The notes beneath the pieces were generated by a model that made no database searches, was not told the DNA's origin, and saw nothing but the letters and a program-made list of their open reading frames with translations. This document shows, one piece after another, positions 40,874-51,780 of a stretch of DNA of 64,000 nt. The stretch is from Hypericum androsaemum (taxonomy: Eukaryota; Streptophyta; Magnoliopsida; Malpighiales; Hypericaceae): assembly GCA_963995505.1 (NCBI GenBank), contig OZ023197.1:6046121-6110120 (forward strand), in the 5' to 3' direction. Position numbers and translations under genes: made by a program. The first letter of the stretch is position 1, and each line of letters begins with the position of its first letter.

Positions 40874-42174
40874 GCGCTGCACGATGCGAACAAGACTGCT
40901 GACTTTCCCTCCTTCAAGCTGATCATTATCGGCGAGAGCGGGACAGGCACCTCTCTTCCCCCCTTCCCGCCCCACCCCCCGGGTGATTTTTAGCTGATTT
41001 TTGGTTTGGATATGTTTCCAGGGAAAACATCCTTCCTCATCTTTCCGGCGGGGAGTTCGAGAAGAGATGGGATCGGATCGTAAGTTGGCACCTCTCGTTC
41101 TTTCCCCTTTTTTTTCTATGATTTGACAATTGCCTGAGTACTGTTTTAGTGGCGGTTTGGTGAGGTTGTATGTGTTGTTTTCCTTGGAGCGAATCATACT
41201 AGTGTTGTTCCTATCTTGGTTTATGATTGTTGATGTCTTTGTTGTGTCGGTATTGAGTGAATCAAACTGTGGAATTCGTTAGCCGAAGTTTGTGCAATGT
41301 AGCATAAAGTGATCGAGATCGAGACATGGCACCAACTTTTGGTGCGAGAAACCACACATACAAATTCTTTTGTTCTAATAAGTGCTTTAGCTTCTACTAG
41401 AGGCAAGATGGGTGCCTTTGTTCTGATTTTGCACTCCCCATTTTGATCGGCCTGTTGCTAACCATTGCTTATGCAGCATTGGCACTCAGTGCGCCATTAT
41501 CATGTTTGACCTCACGTCAAGGCAGTCCTATAGCGGCATCCGAAAATGTCATCACAAACTCATCAGGTACATGCTACCAAACTGAATCTCCTCTTGTACC
41601 TCATCTCGAGACTGACTCTAATTATTTCTCCATTCCAGTCTCTGTGGGAAGAAGATTCCTGTTGTTATCTGCGGAATCAAGGCTGATTTGACAAAAAATT
41701 CAGGCATGTGAAGCCCGAGAAAATTACTTACCACCGTAAGGAGGACATGTGATACTATGATATTTCGGCGAAGAGCAACTACCAATTTGAGAAACCATTC
41801 TTCGGAAACTTGCTGGGTAAAGTTCCATGTTCAACAGCTTCATTGTTTTGCATTGATTTTTGCAGGGCAGGGATGCCGACCTGCAGTTTGTTAAGCTTCC
41901 TGCTTTGGCTCCTCCTGAGGTGGAATTCGACCTCACCGCACAAGCAAAGTAAGTTCATCTACATTTTCTATGCTGTGGCGATCGCGAGTCTTTTTCCCTT
42001 CTGCTGAGAGTTTTTTTACGTCACTTGTCCTTGCTAATGATGACATATCTTTTGCGCTAAGCACATTCTTCCGACACAATCGTTTGTTGGTACTAATGCA
42101 GGCACGAGGCTGAGCTTGCTGCTGCTGCGAGTCTACCTCTGCCAGACGATGAGGATGATGACACTTCCGAGTGA
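40874..42174 (+). pseudogene. Ran GTPase pseudogene with retained introns
   Basis: Six blocks read as Ran, each bounded by splice-like sites. 40874-40946 is FPSFKLIIIGESGTG (P-loop). 41022-41079 is KTSFL, a frameshift, then HLSGGEFEKRWD. 41477-41566 is TQCAIIMFDLTSRQSYSG. 41639-41816 is KIPVVICGIKADL, a frameshift, then HVKPEKITYHRKEDM-stop-YYDISAKSNYQFEKPF. 41866-41948 is LQFVKLPALAPPEVEFDL. 42102-42174 is HEAELAAAASLPLPDDEDDD and the stop. The exon(s) with the switch regions and the WDTAGQE motif are absent between 41079 and 41477. The NKxD motif reads IKAD, and the first intron starts GC instead of GT. Ran drives nuclear transport, but this copy has two frameshifts, a stop and missing exons, so it is dead. 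Retained introns mean DNA-level duplication, not retroposition. Confidence 0.9.
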
Positions 42175-42271
42175 AGATCTCGTGGCGTGACTTTATTGAC
42201 ATCTCAGGATCATACTAGAGGATATGTTTAGCGACAGACCTAACTGATGACAAAAAAATTACATTTTTTAA

Positions 42272-42526
42272 GAAAAATTCTAAATTGTATACGATTGAAT
42301 CAGAAAGAGAGAAAAGGAAAGATACTACTACACTTTATCTAGATGATCATACTTTTGAAGTTTTATCCATTATCAAGATTAGATGTCAATTAGCTCAATC
42401 GGCCAGGGCTATTTTGGTACGACTCGATTATAACACACTACGATATTGGCAGCCATTTTTTTTTATCACATGTAGTATCTTTCCTTCTCTCTTTCTGATT
42501 CAATCGTATACAATTTAGAATTTTTT
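42272..42526. mobile_element. 255-bp MITE with about 57-bp TIRs
   Basis: The left arm GAAAAATTCTAAATTGTATA (continuing to GATACTAC at 42328) is repeated as its complement at 42472-42526. TTAA lies directly outside both ends (42268-42271 and 42527-42530), so a TTAA duplication is possible, though the AT-rich context weakens this. There is no coding capacity. Confidence 0.75.
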
Positions 42527-42530
42527 TTAA

Positions 42531-43769
42531 CTATATTCGAATCTGAACTTCTCTTCATTTGGCTCCAATTTGGAAATTATATACACATTCATCCACTCCT
42601 ACTGATTATACGGTCGAATAAGAGTCGATTAATTTGATTTCATATTGGCTATGAGACGACCTAGCCCACCTAATGGATCCCTACCGCCTTAAAGAATTGA
42701 CCAACTTCCCCCCTTCTTTGTCCTCTTATTTCGTCTTTATGGGAGAACGGGCGTGTGCTTCCAATGCGTCGAGGGACACCAAATTAGAAAAAAACGGCAT
42801 TCTTAGAAGTTCTTTTTCTCTTTCACGTTGTTTTTGAAAGTCTCTTGCAATACGTTCATTTCTACGTTATTATCTAGTTTTATTATTCATTATTTGCTTT
42901 ATTTTTTGTAATCCTATTTTTCAGATTTTCCAACGTAATATATGTAATATAGTTTATCCCTAAAAAAATGATGGAACGTTTATTTTGTTGATTGTCTGAT
43001 ATTAATTGTTATGTGTTATTATATAACTTTTACATCCGTTTCTCTGCTGTAAAATTTTTGTCTATTCGAAATAGTTTAATACTTGATGTATATTATTAAT
43101 AAAATTTGGCTTTTTTTTAAAAAAAGATAAAAACTTTATTATTCCAAGAAAATAAGTACATCATATTACAAGTAAATAGGACTCGCTCGGTTGCTAAGCC
43201 CGCAAACAAGATACGACACCTCGAATGGACTACCCACAACCCCAAGAATAGACAGCACCTAAATTCCCACGATCCCATGCGGATAAGTACGAGTTGTAGT
43301 ACTGGTCTCATTGAAAAAAAATTGATTATGGTAAAATTCTCATAAGAAAATCCAACAACGAGAAACATAATATTGTGGACCACCCAAAAATAAGATAAAC
43401 AAAATCGATAAAAGCAATTAACCAAATTCCGCCCACAAGGAGAGAATAAAATTTGGTTTAAACTTTAAACAATGTTTTTAATAAACTTTCGAGATATAAA
43501 AATAAAAAAGAATTATTCCGCTCCCAACCGCTACCAAATATTTCTTAAATTGTTACCAACTGGCAACACGACGTCGTTTTCCTTATCTTAAAGGACGACA
43601 ATTTTATAGTAAGCCTAATAATTTTTTTCTATTTTTTAAATCAGGTTCCTGATTTATAGTTTTATTACTAGTAGTTCCTAGTTTTCAAAAATAGTGTATG
43701 ACTTACCTGCTTTTTAAGAAAATATTGGTCTGAGGTCTCTAATCACCAGATCGATCTTCTTAAAAATCT
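42531..43769. other. Intergenic stretch, possibly with a minus-strand retroelement 3' end
   Basis: AT-rich with no gene recognised. At 43110-43150 an A-rich stretch precedes AACTTTATTATTCC. Its complement (GGAATAATAAAGTT followed by T-rich DNA) resembles a poly(A)-signal region of a transcript on the minus strand, but no coding domain supports it. Confidence 0.3.
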
Positions 43770-43771
43770 CT

Positions 43772-44020
43772 GATCCAGAAGGTGAAGATTTTGACGAGGA
43801 GGCTGATGAGAAAGAGGTCGAAGATAAATTAGCATTGAAACTTGAGGGGCTTGGGCTAAAAAATGAAGATTAGAGTTTTTTTTGCAAGCTCTTTGGCATC
43901 TTGTACTTCCAGATTGAATTCATTAGTCTCTTATATTTGCATTTGCAGTCTTGTTAATACATAAGTTAGGGCGCTTTGTAGGAGTATAAATTAATCAAGT
44001 CATATGTCATTCCTAGGTTA
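43772..44020 (+). pseudogene. RanGAP C-terminal relic with 3' UTR
   Basis: From 43772 the plus strand reads DPEGEDFDEEADEKEVED, then KLALKLEGLGLKNED and TAG (43871-43873), the acidic C-terminal end of plant RanGAP with its authentic finish. About 74 bp of it match 28012-28085 in the larger RanGAP relic with six differences by my count. Beyond that point the two differ, and this one keeps the true C-terminus that the other lacks. Upstream LRR sequence is missing. The following 150 bp look like its 3' UTR. The CSP41a relic lies about 530 bp downstream on the opposite strand. Confidence 0.8.
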
Positions 44021-44550
44021 TGTAGCAGCCGTCATTTGTGTAATGTTCCTTTGCATTATACACTTCTGAACATCATCATCTTGTTCAGTCAATCTAATGA
44101 TTTAGCATTCAGTCATATTACCTGTTGTATTCATGCTCGGCTATGCAGTCTGATGCTTGTTTGCATTTATGTTGTGAGACGTTTGGGATTTTGCTTGATG
44201 GGCTGGATGCAAGAAAGTCTAGTCGAATTCCGGATCATGCGTGGTTTGATCGTTAGGTTACTGCTATTCTTTCTACCTTGTGCACCTGATTTGGTAATAG
44301 CCATTAGGTTTCTTGATCAAGATGGTAAGTTGAGTTTATTTGACATAATCTTACAAAGATACGGATTTCTAAGTTCCACGGACAACGTTTGGTTGCTGTA
44401 TTAGAGAATAGTGCATAAGAATAAAAAATGTTTCACACTTTCTACTAACTGATCTCCTTGTGGAGGGAAGTAGTCAATGGCAGATTCATATTCATAACAA
44501 GGAGAAAATTGCGGAAAGTATCAGAAAATCATGTATAATGACCGGATCGA
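44021..44550. other. Spacer between RanGAP and CSP41a relics
   Basis: Contains an open plus-strand frame (44036-44404) rich in Leu, Ile and Cys without a recognisable motif. It is more likely UTR or intergenic DNA than a gene. Confidence 0.35.
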
Positions 44551-45048
44551 TCACGCGGCCACCAGAACTTTGAGGAGGGATGCTAGTATTTTGTCATCCA
44601 ACTCAAACTGCATTGGCTTCGTCTTGTCTCAGCCAATCTTGACGTACTCTTCGAATTTCTCTTTCAAGTCCTTAGAAAGGTTTGTTGATGAACGCAATCC
44701 CAAGATATATCTTTGGCTGGCATTAACAATGTTAGTTGAAGTAATTGATCCAGGCCGAACACCGTAGCGACGAAAGCTATTTCACGGAGTTGCAGCATAT
44801 TGCAGAAGGATGGAATTTATTACCATATTGCAGAAAGGAAATGCCTTCTTTGCATCAACGCCAACAACTTTTGGATCATAGTGCACAATCTCAACAGGTA
44901 AACCAGCAGCTTGAGCACACAGCCTGGCCATTCCATCTAGAGTAACAGAACGATCACTAACACAGTTAAATATGTTGCCGGTTGCAGCTTCTGGGTTCTC
45001 TATAGCTTGAGTAAGCATGGAGGACAAGTCCCTAACGTGCGAAATGTT
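44551..45048 (-). pseudogene. CSP41a 3' exons, relic
   Basis: The minus strand from 45048, just after an AG acceptor (GATTCAG), reads [19 protein letters not shown], then [20 protein letters not shown] and [20 protein letters not shown] to FCNM, then a GT (44823-44822). After an intron-like gap it resumes with PAKDILGLRSSTNLSKDLKE and KFEEYVKIG-stop-DKTKP, then FELDDKILASLLKVLVAA and the stop at 44551-44553. This is the C-terminal half of chloroplast stem-loop-binding protein CSP41a, a ribonuclease of the SDR-like fold involved in chloroplast RNA and ribosome metabolism. The in-frame TGA replaces the Arg in KIGRDK, and a short stretch (HFYAEPR) is missing at the exon junction. The N-terminal exons are absent. 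Confidence 0.88.
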
Positions 45049-45234
45049 CTGAATCAATCAGCGGATGAAAAAGGTTTACATTTGATTTCATTATTTTCAC
45101 CGGAGGCCCAATTAGTTCGTGTAAAACTTCTGAATAGTTGAATATGATTTCAAAGAACGGGGAATACAATCTTTGAGTTAATCATTCTACTCTGTATCCG
45201 ACATGGTCTCAATAGTTAATCATTGTGATGCTTA

Positions 45235-45239
45235 ATATT
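45235..45239. repeat. Target duplication of the large Copia (left copy)
   Basis: ATATT, repeated at 52835-52839, directly outside the LTR ends. Five bases is the normal Copia length. Confidence 0.85.
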
Positions 45240-46495
45240 TGTTGGAACAAATATTAGTAAATTATGGTATGAGCATGTAAATATAAATCGTAAGCATATA
45301 AAGAGAGGAGTTTAGAGGATGCTCACGATCACACTTGTAGGTAAGTGTGTAACACCTTCGTCTTCAAGTTAGGACTTCGGATTGAATCCTGGACGAGGCC
45401 ATAGTTTAACCGTGTGCCCTTAAACTCTTATTACCCGCCTATATGCTTCAGGCCTCCGTGGGTAATAGAGCTCCCAAGGTACAACGCCCAACCACGAGTA
45501 CTATAGGAAGCACTATAGCACACCTTTCGAATCTTTCGTAGCCTTAGAACTCCGACACAATGAAAGTGAGAAATGCTATGCTAAGGAGGGAGAAGTAGAG
45601 AGCTTTGAAGAGATGAAGAGCTGGGGTGATTTGGAATGAAGGAGGATGGCTCCTTTTATAGGGGCCTAGGACCTCCAACATTCAAATCCGGATTTAATAA
45701 GGTCATTAACCCACCCAATAAATGGGCTGTTACAAGACCCATAAAAATCCCATATTTATTTGGATGTTATCCCATTTATTGGCATGAATTTTAAATTCGA
45801 AATTTAAATTCAAAGCCACCTGGAAAGAGAAGAAGGTTCCAGAGCGTGGGCTTGTCCAAACGGAAGCCCAAGAAGCCCAGAGGACTTTTTTGGGCCTAGG
45901 ATCGCTACAACAAGTCCGGCCCAGCTCTAAAAAGATAAGGCCCTGGAACCTGGAACAATTTCCACAAACCCACAAACCCACAATCTCGCAACCCGCAACC
46001 TGCAACCGAGCTCGAGCCCGGCCCGGCCCGGGACAGGGCAAGGTACGCGCGCGTGCGTGCGTGCCGAGCCGAGCTGGCCGAACGGACGGACGGACGGCGC
46101 GAGAAGCCTCTCCCTTCTCCACCAGTTTACCCATGCTAGACTTCTTATCCCTTATAAACTTGTCTCAGCATGGTGCACTAACCAATATGAGATTGTGCTT
46201 ATTTTAATAACAACCATACCACTTTAAAGCCAATTTTCATTCACTCCGAGAATTGGATTTTCGCAAGTGTTATATATCGTTACGAAGCTCTATCAACGAG
46301 CTTTGTATTGATCTCACAAACACCCAAAATTAATTGGTGTGACCTTCAATTAAATTAGCTCAAAGTTATCTACTAATTACTTAGTTATTATATTTAATTA
46401 GGATTCTCTCTCTAATTAAATATTTGGGCCAAAGCCCAATACACTCACTTATATTGGGCCATCTCTTCCTTGGTTAATAAACCAATTCTCCAACA
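45240..46495 (-). repeat. 3' LTR of the large Copia
   Basis: 1256 bp, TGTTGG to CCAACA. It contains about 200 bp, around 45800-46010, that the other LTR lacks. A GC-rich patch with CGGACGGACGG repeats is at 46080-46100. Confidence 0.9.
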
Positions 46496-46506
46496 ATCCC
46501 CCACAT
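46496..46506 (-). other. Polypurine tract of the large Copia
   Basis: The minus strand reads ATGTGGGGGAT directly before the 3' LTR start. The same tract (CATGTGGGGGAT) precedes the 3' LTR of the deleted Copia at 6074-6084, supporting a common lineage. It primes plus-strand DNA synthesis. Confidence 0.8.
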
Positions 46507-47090
46507 GAATGCAAAATGGCTTGTATGACATGAGCCTACCAATGCTACATGTAACTTGGAGTTCTGCGAGAATTTGTCGCATCAGGAAAGGTGGTTGAAA
46601 ATCTTGAACCTTCCTTAGTGAAATACCTTCGGATATACTTGCCAACCGGTAGACGTGATGTCTTGAACTGTTCGGCGTTTTTATGTATACCAAGACACAG
46701 GTACTCACACAAATCCTTCTCAAACTACTACTTGGTTCTTTCGTTGTTGTCCATTTTGGCACTGGACTGCCTTGGAAACTTTATCGAATGCTCTAGAGAT
46801 TTAGCCCTTAACTCATCTCATAGAAGCGGCCCCTTCACATTCGATATAGGTGATCTCTTATTAGGAGTATCCTGCCATACCCCACTTATATATACTTGAA
46901 GTATAAGGATCATTAAAAGCTTAAAGCTTAACCTTCACATGGACAGGTCTATCACTCTTTCATCATAGGAATAGGAAGGAACTCAATTTCCCGAGTGCTT
47001 TATTCGACCATAGCCTCACAATTTGGTTGTCCCTTTGAACCTGCAGATCGGGGTTTACGATCCAGGTTGGGTTGCCATCATGGGTTTAGA

Positions 47091-48926
47091 TCATTTCGTG
47101 GGCTTTAACCCCATTCTCCTCGATGATACCTCAACTTGGTCTCTCGTTAGACCTTTAGTTAATGGATCCGCGATGTTCTCTTTTGACTTTACATAGTCTA
47201 AAGATATCACATCCGTTCTCAATAACATTTTCATGGATTTATGTCTACGACGTATGTGTCTAGACTTTCCATTATACACATTGTTTTGTGCTCTTCCGAT
47301 AGCTGATTGACTATCACAGTGCACGCTAATGGGAGGCACTGGTTTTGACCACATCGGGATGTCCTCCAAGAAACTTCAGAGCCAATCCCCCTCTTCAGCT
47401 GCTAGATCTAACGCTATCAATTCTGATTCCATAGTTGATCTAGCAATGCAAGTTTGTTTGCATGATCTCCACGAGACCGCTGCTCCTCCAAATGTAAATA
47501 TGTATCCACTCGTGGATTTTATATTCTTGGAGTCCGAGATCCAGTTCGCGTCTGAATACCCTTCCAGAATGGCGGGATGTCTCGTATAGTGTAATCCATA
47601 GTTAGCAGTGTACCTTAGGTATCTAAGGACTCTAACTATCGCTTTCCAATGTTCATAATTAGGATTACTCGTATATCTCGATAACCTATTTATCGAGTTT
47701 GCAATATTTGGTCTAGTACAGTCCATGAGGTACATTAGACTGCCTATAACTCTAGAATAATCTAGTTGTCTCACACTCTCTCCACGATTCTTGCAGAGAC
47801 TTGACACCACTTCCATAGGAGTTCTCGCAATTACATTGCTATCCTTATCGAATTTATCAAGTATCTTTTCGACATAGTGACCTTGGAAAAGCGCGTAACC
47901 TTCTGAAGTCTTGGTGATTTTCATCCCAAGTATTACATCAGCTTGTCCCAAGTCTTTCATGTCGAAATTTTGCGACAACATTCTCTTAGTAATTTTGATA
48001 TTATCATTATTACCCACGATCAACATGTCATCTACGTAGAGACAAACTATCACATAGTCGTTATCATCTCCTTTCACATAGACACATTTATCACATTGAT
48101 TTATCTGAAACCCGTTAGATAGCATTACACTATCAAACTTTTTGTGCCATTGTTTAGGTGCTTGTTTTAGTCCATACAAGGATTTTACAAGTTTACACAC
48201 CTTATGTTCTTTACCTGGAACCACAAACCCTTCGGGTTGTTCCATGTAAATCTCCTCTTCCAAATCTCCATTAAGGAAGGCCGTCTTCACATCCATTTGA
48301 TGGATCTCTAGGTCAAATAAAGCCGCCAAGGCTATGACTAACCTAATAGACATTTTCCTGGAGACAGGAGCATATGTGTCAAAATAATCAACACCCTCGG
48401 TTTGCTTGAAGCCTTTAACAACAAGTCTTGCCTTGTACTTATCCACTGTACCATCAGGCTTCATCTTCCTTTTGAAGATCCACTTATGGCCTAGTGGTTT
48501 ACTACCCGGAGGTAGATCTACTAGTTTGCAAGTGTGATTATGTAAGATAGACTCTATCTCACTATTCACCACTTCCTTCCAAAGAGCAGAGTCTGTAGAG
48601 GACATTGCTTCTTTGTAGATTACTGGATCCTTTTCTAACAGATATGTTAGGAAATCTGATCCGAAGGACTTTTCTTTCCTAGCCCTTTTTCCACGTCTAG
48701 GCTCTTCTACTTCATCTTGAGGTTCCTCTCCCCCCACGTTGCTCCCACTTTGGTCAACTTGATGGTCAACTCTAGTTCGAGCTATGTGAGGAAAGATTTC
48801 CTCAAAGAATGAAGCATCCCTAGCTTCAAAGATAGTATTTGCGTGGACATCAGAGTTATCTGACTTGTGTACCAAGAATCGATATGCAGCACTATCTTGT
48901 GCATAACCGATAAATACACAATCCAC
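47091..48926 (-). CDS. Copia reverse transcriptase and RNase H (one internal stop)
   Basis: The frame from 48926 begins [17 protein letters not shown], the end of the integrase region, passes a Lys- and Arg-rich linker and enters [70 protein letters not shown] and the catalytic [10 protein letters not shown] (about 48030). RNase H follows: GYSDANW (first Asp), [16 protein letters not shown], a TGA at 47376-47378 in place of an expected Arg codon, then [26 protein letters not shown] and ADPLTKGL to the stop at 47091. Apart from this stop the domains keep their catalytic residues. The frame is separated from the integrase ORF by a frameshift near 48930. This enzyme copies the element's RNA into DNA in virus-like particles. 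Confidence 0.92.
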
Positions 48927-48935
48927 CGTTTTGGG

Positions 48936-50144
48936 TCATATCCTCGTACTTTTAAGAGGTGGGATCGGAACCTTAGCAAGACATCCCCAAACCCTTAGGA
49001 ATTTATAGCTAGGCACATGAACTTTCCATAATTCGTAAGGTGTTTTATCCAACTTTTTGTGTGGTACCCTGTTGAGCACATAGTTGGCCGAAAGCACAGC
49101 TTCCCCCCACAAATTCCTTGGTAATCCAGAACTAATAAGCATCGCATTCATCATTTCCTTAAGCGTCCTATTCTTCCTTTCCGCAATTCCATTTTGCTCG
49201 GGAGAATAAGGCGCCGTGGTTTGATGCACGATTCTATTCTCGGCACAAACTTGTGCAAATAGAGATTCATATTCACCACCTCGGTCACTTCGAAGATTTT
49301 TGATCTTCTTGCCAAGTTGGTTCTCAACTTCATTCTTATAGTGAATGAACATGTCTATTGCTTCGTCTTTACTTCTCATTAAGTAGACATAGCAATACCT
49401 CGTACAATCGTCGATAAAAGTTATAAAATAATATTTACCGCCACGCGTTTGTACGTATTTTAAATCACATACATCTGTGTGGATTAAATCCAACGGTTCC
49501 GTGCTTCGCTCAATCGAGTGGGAAGATGTTTTGGCGTATTTGGCCTCAACACAAGTCTCGCACTTATGTTTGTGATCGATGATGAATTTCGGTAGTAGGT
49601 TAAGTGATATTAGCCTTTGCAAAGACTTATAATTCACATGACCTAGTCTACCATGCCATAAATGTAACGACGCGCGAGAATAAGCAACCTTTACTTTCTT
49701 ATTAGCCTTCTCGGCAACATTTATTACATCATTGCTCGTGCTAGCCTTATTGGCAGCACCCACATCAATCTTATCATTAGACTTTGCCTTGGGAGCTAAG
49801 GTCATTACACTCATCTTAAACAGATTGTTGGTCAAGTAGCCCTTGCCCACGAACATCCCTCCCTTGGACATGATGACCTTGTCAGACTCAAACATGAGCC
49901 GAAAGCCCCTCTTATTGAGCACCACTCTGGAGATGAGATTCTTCCGGATCTCGGGCACATGCAGCACATCGGTCAAGGTGAGCTCCTTGCCCGAGGTCAT
50001 CTTCAGCATGACCGTCCCTTTGCCTTCAACCTTCGAGACTGTAGAATTTCCCATGTAGCAGTTCTCATCATCGACCGGTTGATAGGTCTTGAACATCCAT
50101 TTCTTGGCACAAATGTGGCGGGTAGCCCCGTGTCCACCCACCAT
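48936..50144 (-). CDS. Copia protease (part), GAG-pre-integrase and integrase
   Basis: The frame enters at the protease active-site region (GATRHICAKKWMF, where the preceding DTG lies in the neighbouring frame). It continues through GKELTLTDVLHVPEIRKNL, the GAG-pre-integrase segment ([24 protein letters not shown]) and the integrase core: IHTDVCDLKY (first Asp), YYFITFIDDCTRYCYVYLM, NLRSDRGGEYES (second Asp), APYSPEQNGIAERKNRT (Glu of the triad) and WGEAVLSANYVLNR. All three D,D,E residues are present. A frameshift near 48930 splits it from RT. Integrase inserts the cDNA into the host genome. Confidence 0.92.
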   Translation of the reverse strand: MVGGHGATRHICAKKWMFKTYQPVDDENCYMGNSTVSKVEGKGTVMLKMTSGKELTLTDVLHVPEIRKNLISRVVLNKRGFRLMFESDKVIMSKGGMFVGKGYLTNNLFKMSVMTLAPKAKSNDKIDVGAANKASTSNDVINVAEKANKKVKVAYSRASLHLWHGRLGHVNYKSLQRLISLNLLPKFIIDHKHKCETCVEAKYAKTSSHSIERSTEPLDLIHTDVCDLKYVQTRGGKYYFITFIDDCTRYCYVYLMRSKDEAIDMFIHYKNEVENQLGKKIKNLRSDRGGEYESLFAQVCAENRIVHQTTAPYSPEQNGIAERKNRTLKEMMNAMLISSGLPRNLWGEAVLSANYVLNRVPHKKLDKTPYELWKVHVPSYKFLRVWGCLAKVPIPPLKSTRI

Positions 50145-51204
50145 TCCTTCGAGTTCCCACCCACGAGGTTCACCTCAGACACAACGGCCGTGAGGTGCAT
50201 CTCATCGAGGTCGGAGCTTAAGCTAGCCTCCATAATGTTAGCATTGGCGGGCTTCTTCTTCTTGCCCTTGCTTGGTCCTGCCATCTTCTTGCCCTCCGCG
50301 GCTAGACGTTTGTAGCAATCTTTGGCACGATGGCCGGTCTTGTTGCAAACAAAACAAGTACCGGTAAAGCTCTTGTTCTGAGCATCTCCCTTGGAATCAT
50401 TTGAGCATTTCCGCATGTTCCCGCGGGAGCTCCCCCCGGTCTCGACCATATTGGCCTTAGCAACCGTGCCACTTGGTTTCTTATCAACCTTTCGGTTGTC
50501 TTGCTCGATGCGCAACCTTCGGATAAGGTCCTCGAGAGTCATCTTCTTCCTCTTGTGCTTGAGGTACATCTTAAAGTCCTTCCAAGATGGTGGTAATTTC
50601 TCAATCACCATTGCCACTTGGAGGGCATCATTGATGGCCATTTCCTCGGTTGCAAGATCATGGAATATCAATTGTAGCTCTTCGCATTGTTCCACAACGC
50701 TTTTTCCATCGACCATCCGATAGTCGTGGAACCGCCTGGCCACAAATTTCTTTGCACCGGCGTCGTCAACTTTATATTTGTACTCCAACGATTCCCAAAG
50801 ATCCTTAGACGTTTCTTGGTATAGTGCACGCCGTAAAGCGAATCATCGAGAGAACCCAATATATAGTTACAATATAGGTAATCGTCATGTACCCATGCGT
50901 TGTAGATCGCAGTTTGATGCGGATCACTCACATTCTCTTTGGGTTTCTCCTCCTTGACATACCGGCTAAAGTTCAAGGCGGTCAAGTAGAACAACATTTT
51001 TTGTTGCCATCTCTTGAAATTTCCACTCTTGAACTTTTCCGGTTTCTCAAGATGAGAGTACGGGAGTGGCATTGGGTGTCTATGACCCGGCATCACGGCC
51101 TCAGCGCCGCTAGCCCTCACAACAGGAATCTCCTCGTTCAAGTTGTCGTTATCGGTGTTCGTCGCACCGGAGTAGTTGAGTGGGGGAGAGTTGTTATCAA
51201 CCAT
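50003..51204 (-). pseudogene. Copia Gag and start of protease, with frameshifts
   Basis: Gag starts at 51204 (MVDNNSPPLNYSG) and reads FKRWQQKMLFYLTALNFSRY and YILGSLDDSLYGV. A frameshift near 50800 moves it to the frame 50788-50003: MEYKYKVDDAGAKKFVARRF, VVEQCEELQLIFHDL, EKLPPSWKDFKMYLKHKRKK, the CCHC knuckle CFVCNKTGHRAKDC and EWWVDTG of protease. A second frameshift just after DTG passes the reading to the next ORF. The parts correspond one to one with the Gag at 4062-5000. With two frameshifts, this copy cannot make its own full Gag-Pol. Confidence 0.9.
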
Positions 51205-51780
51205 CTATAAAAAAATATAGAATTTAGTAAGAAACCAGTTTCAACAATACCAATTAAACTAGTAATTAATTGGTTCGAACCCTACAATATTCTGCACTTT
51301 GAATGGTCAGTAACGTTCGTAACAGGTAAATACTTACCCCGAACTACAAGATTGTATTTAATTGGTGAAATAAATTGTAACGATAACTCTATTAAATTAA
51401 TTATCTTTCCACTGAGCAAATACAATTAAAACTCAAAACTGTAACATGAAATTTTTAATTGCATGAACAACCCAGTAGACAATTAATCGTTATTGAAGAA
51501 ATGATTACAGTACGTAGGCGAATCTCTTTTAAATTATGTGTTACCAATTTCAGTTTCAAAATGATTGTATCACCGCAAAGGTGAAGACCAGATTAAAAAG
51601 GTACATAATACTATTAAGGCCGATGTTAATTTTTTTTCCGTTTATAACTGTAGCTTGCCTTTCCAATCTTCTTTGCAAATTAAATCTAGAACTATAACTG
51701 TAGCTTACCTTTTTTTTCCGGCAAGAATATGATCTACGAACCAATTTACTAATATTTAAAAGCCAATAAGAGTTTAAGAT

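Noticed and set aside
42385..42435. tRNA-like A box (TAGCTCAATCGG) with a weak B box (GGTACGACTCG) about 25 bp later
   Set aside because: The arms do not fold into a cloverleaf, the B box has mismatches and the sequence lies between the TIRs of a MITE. Not a tRNA gene.
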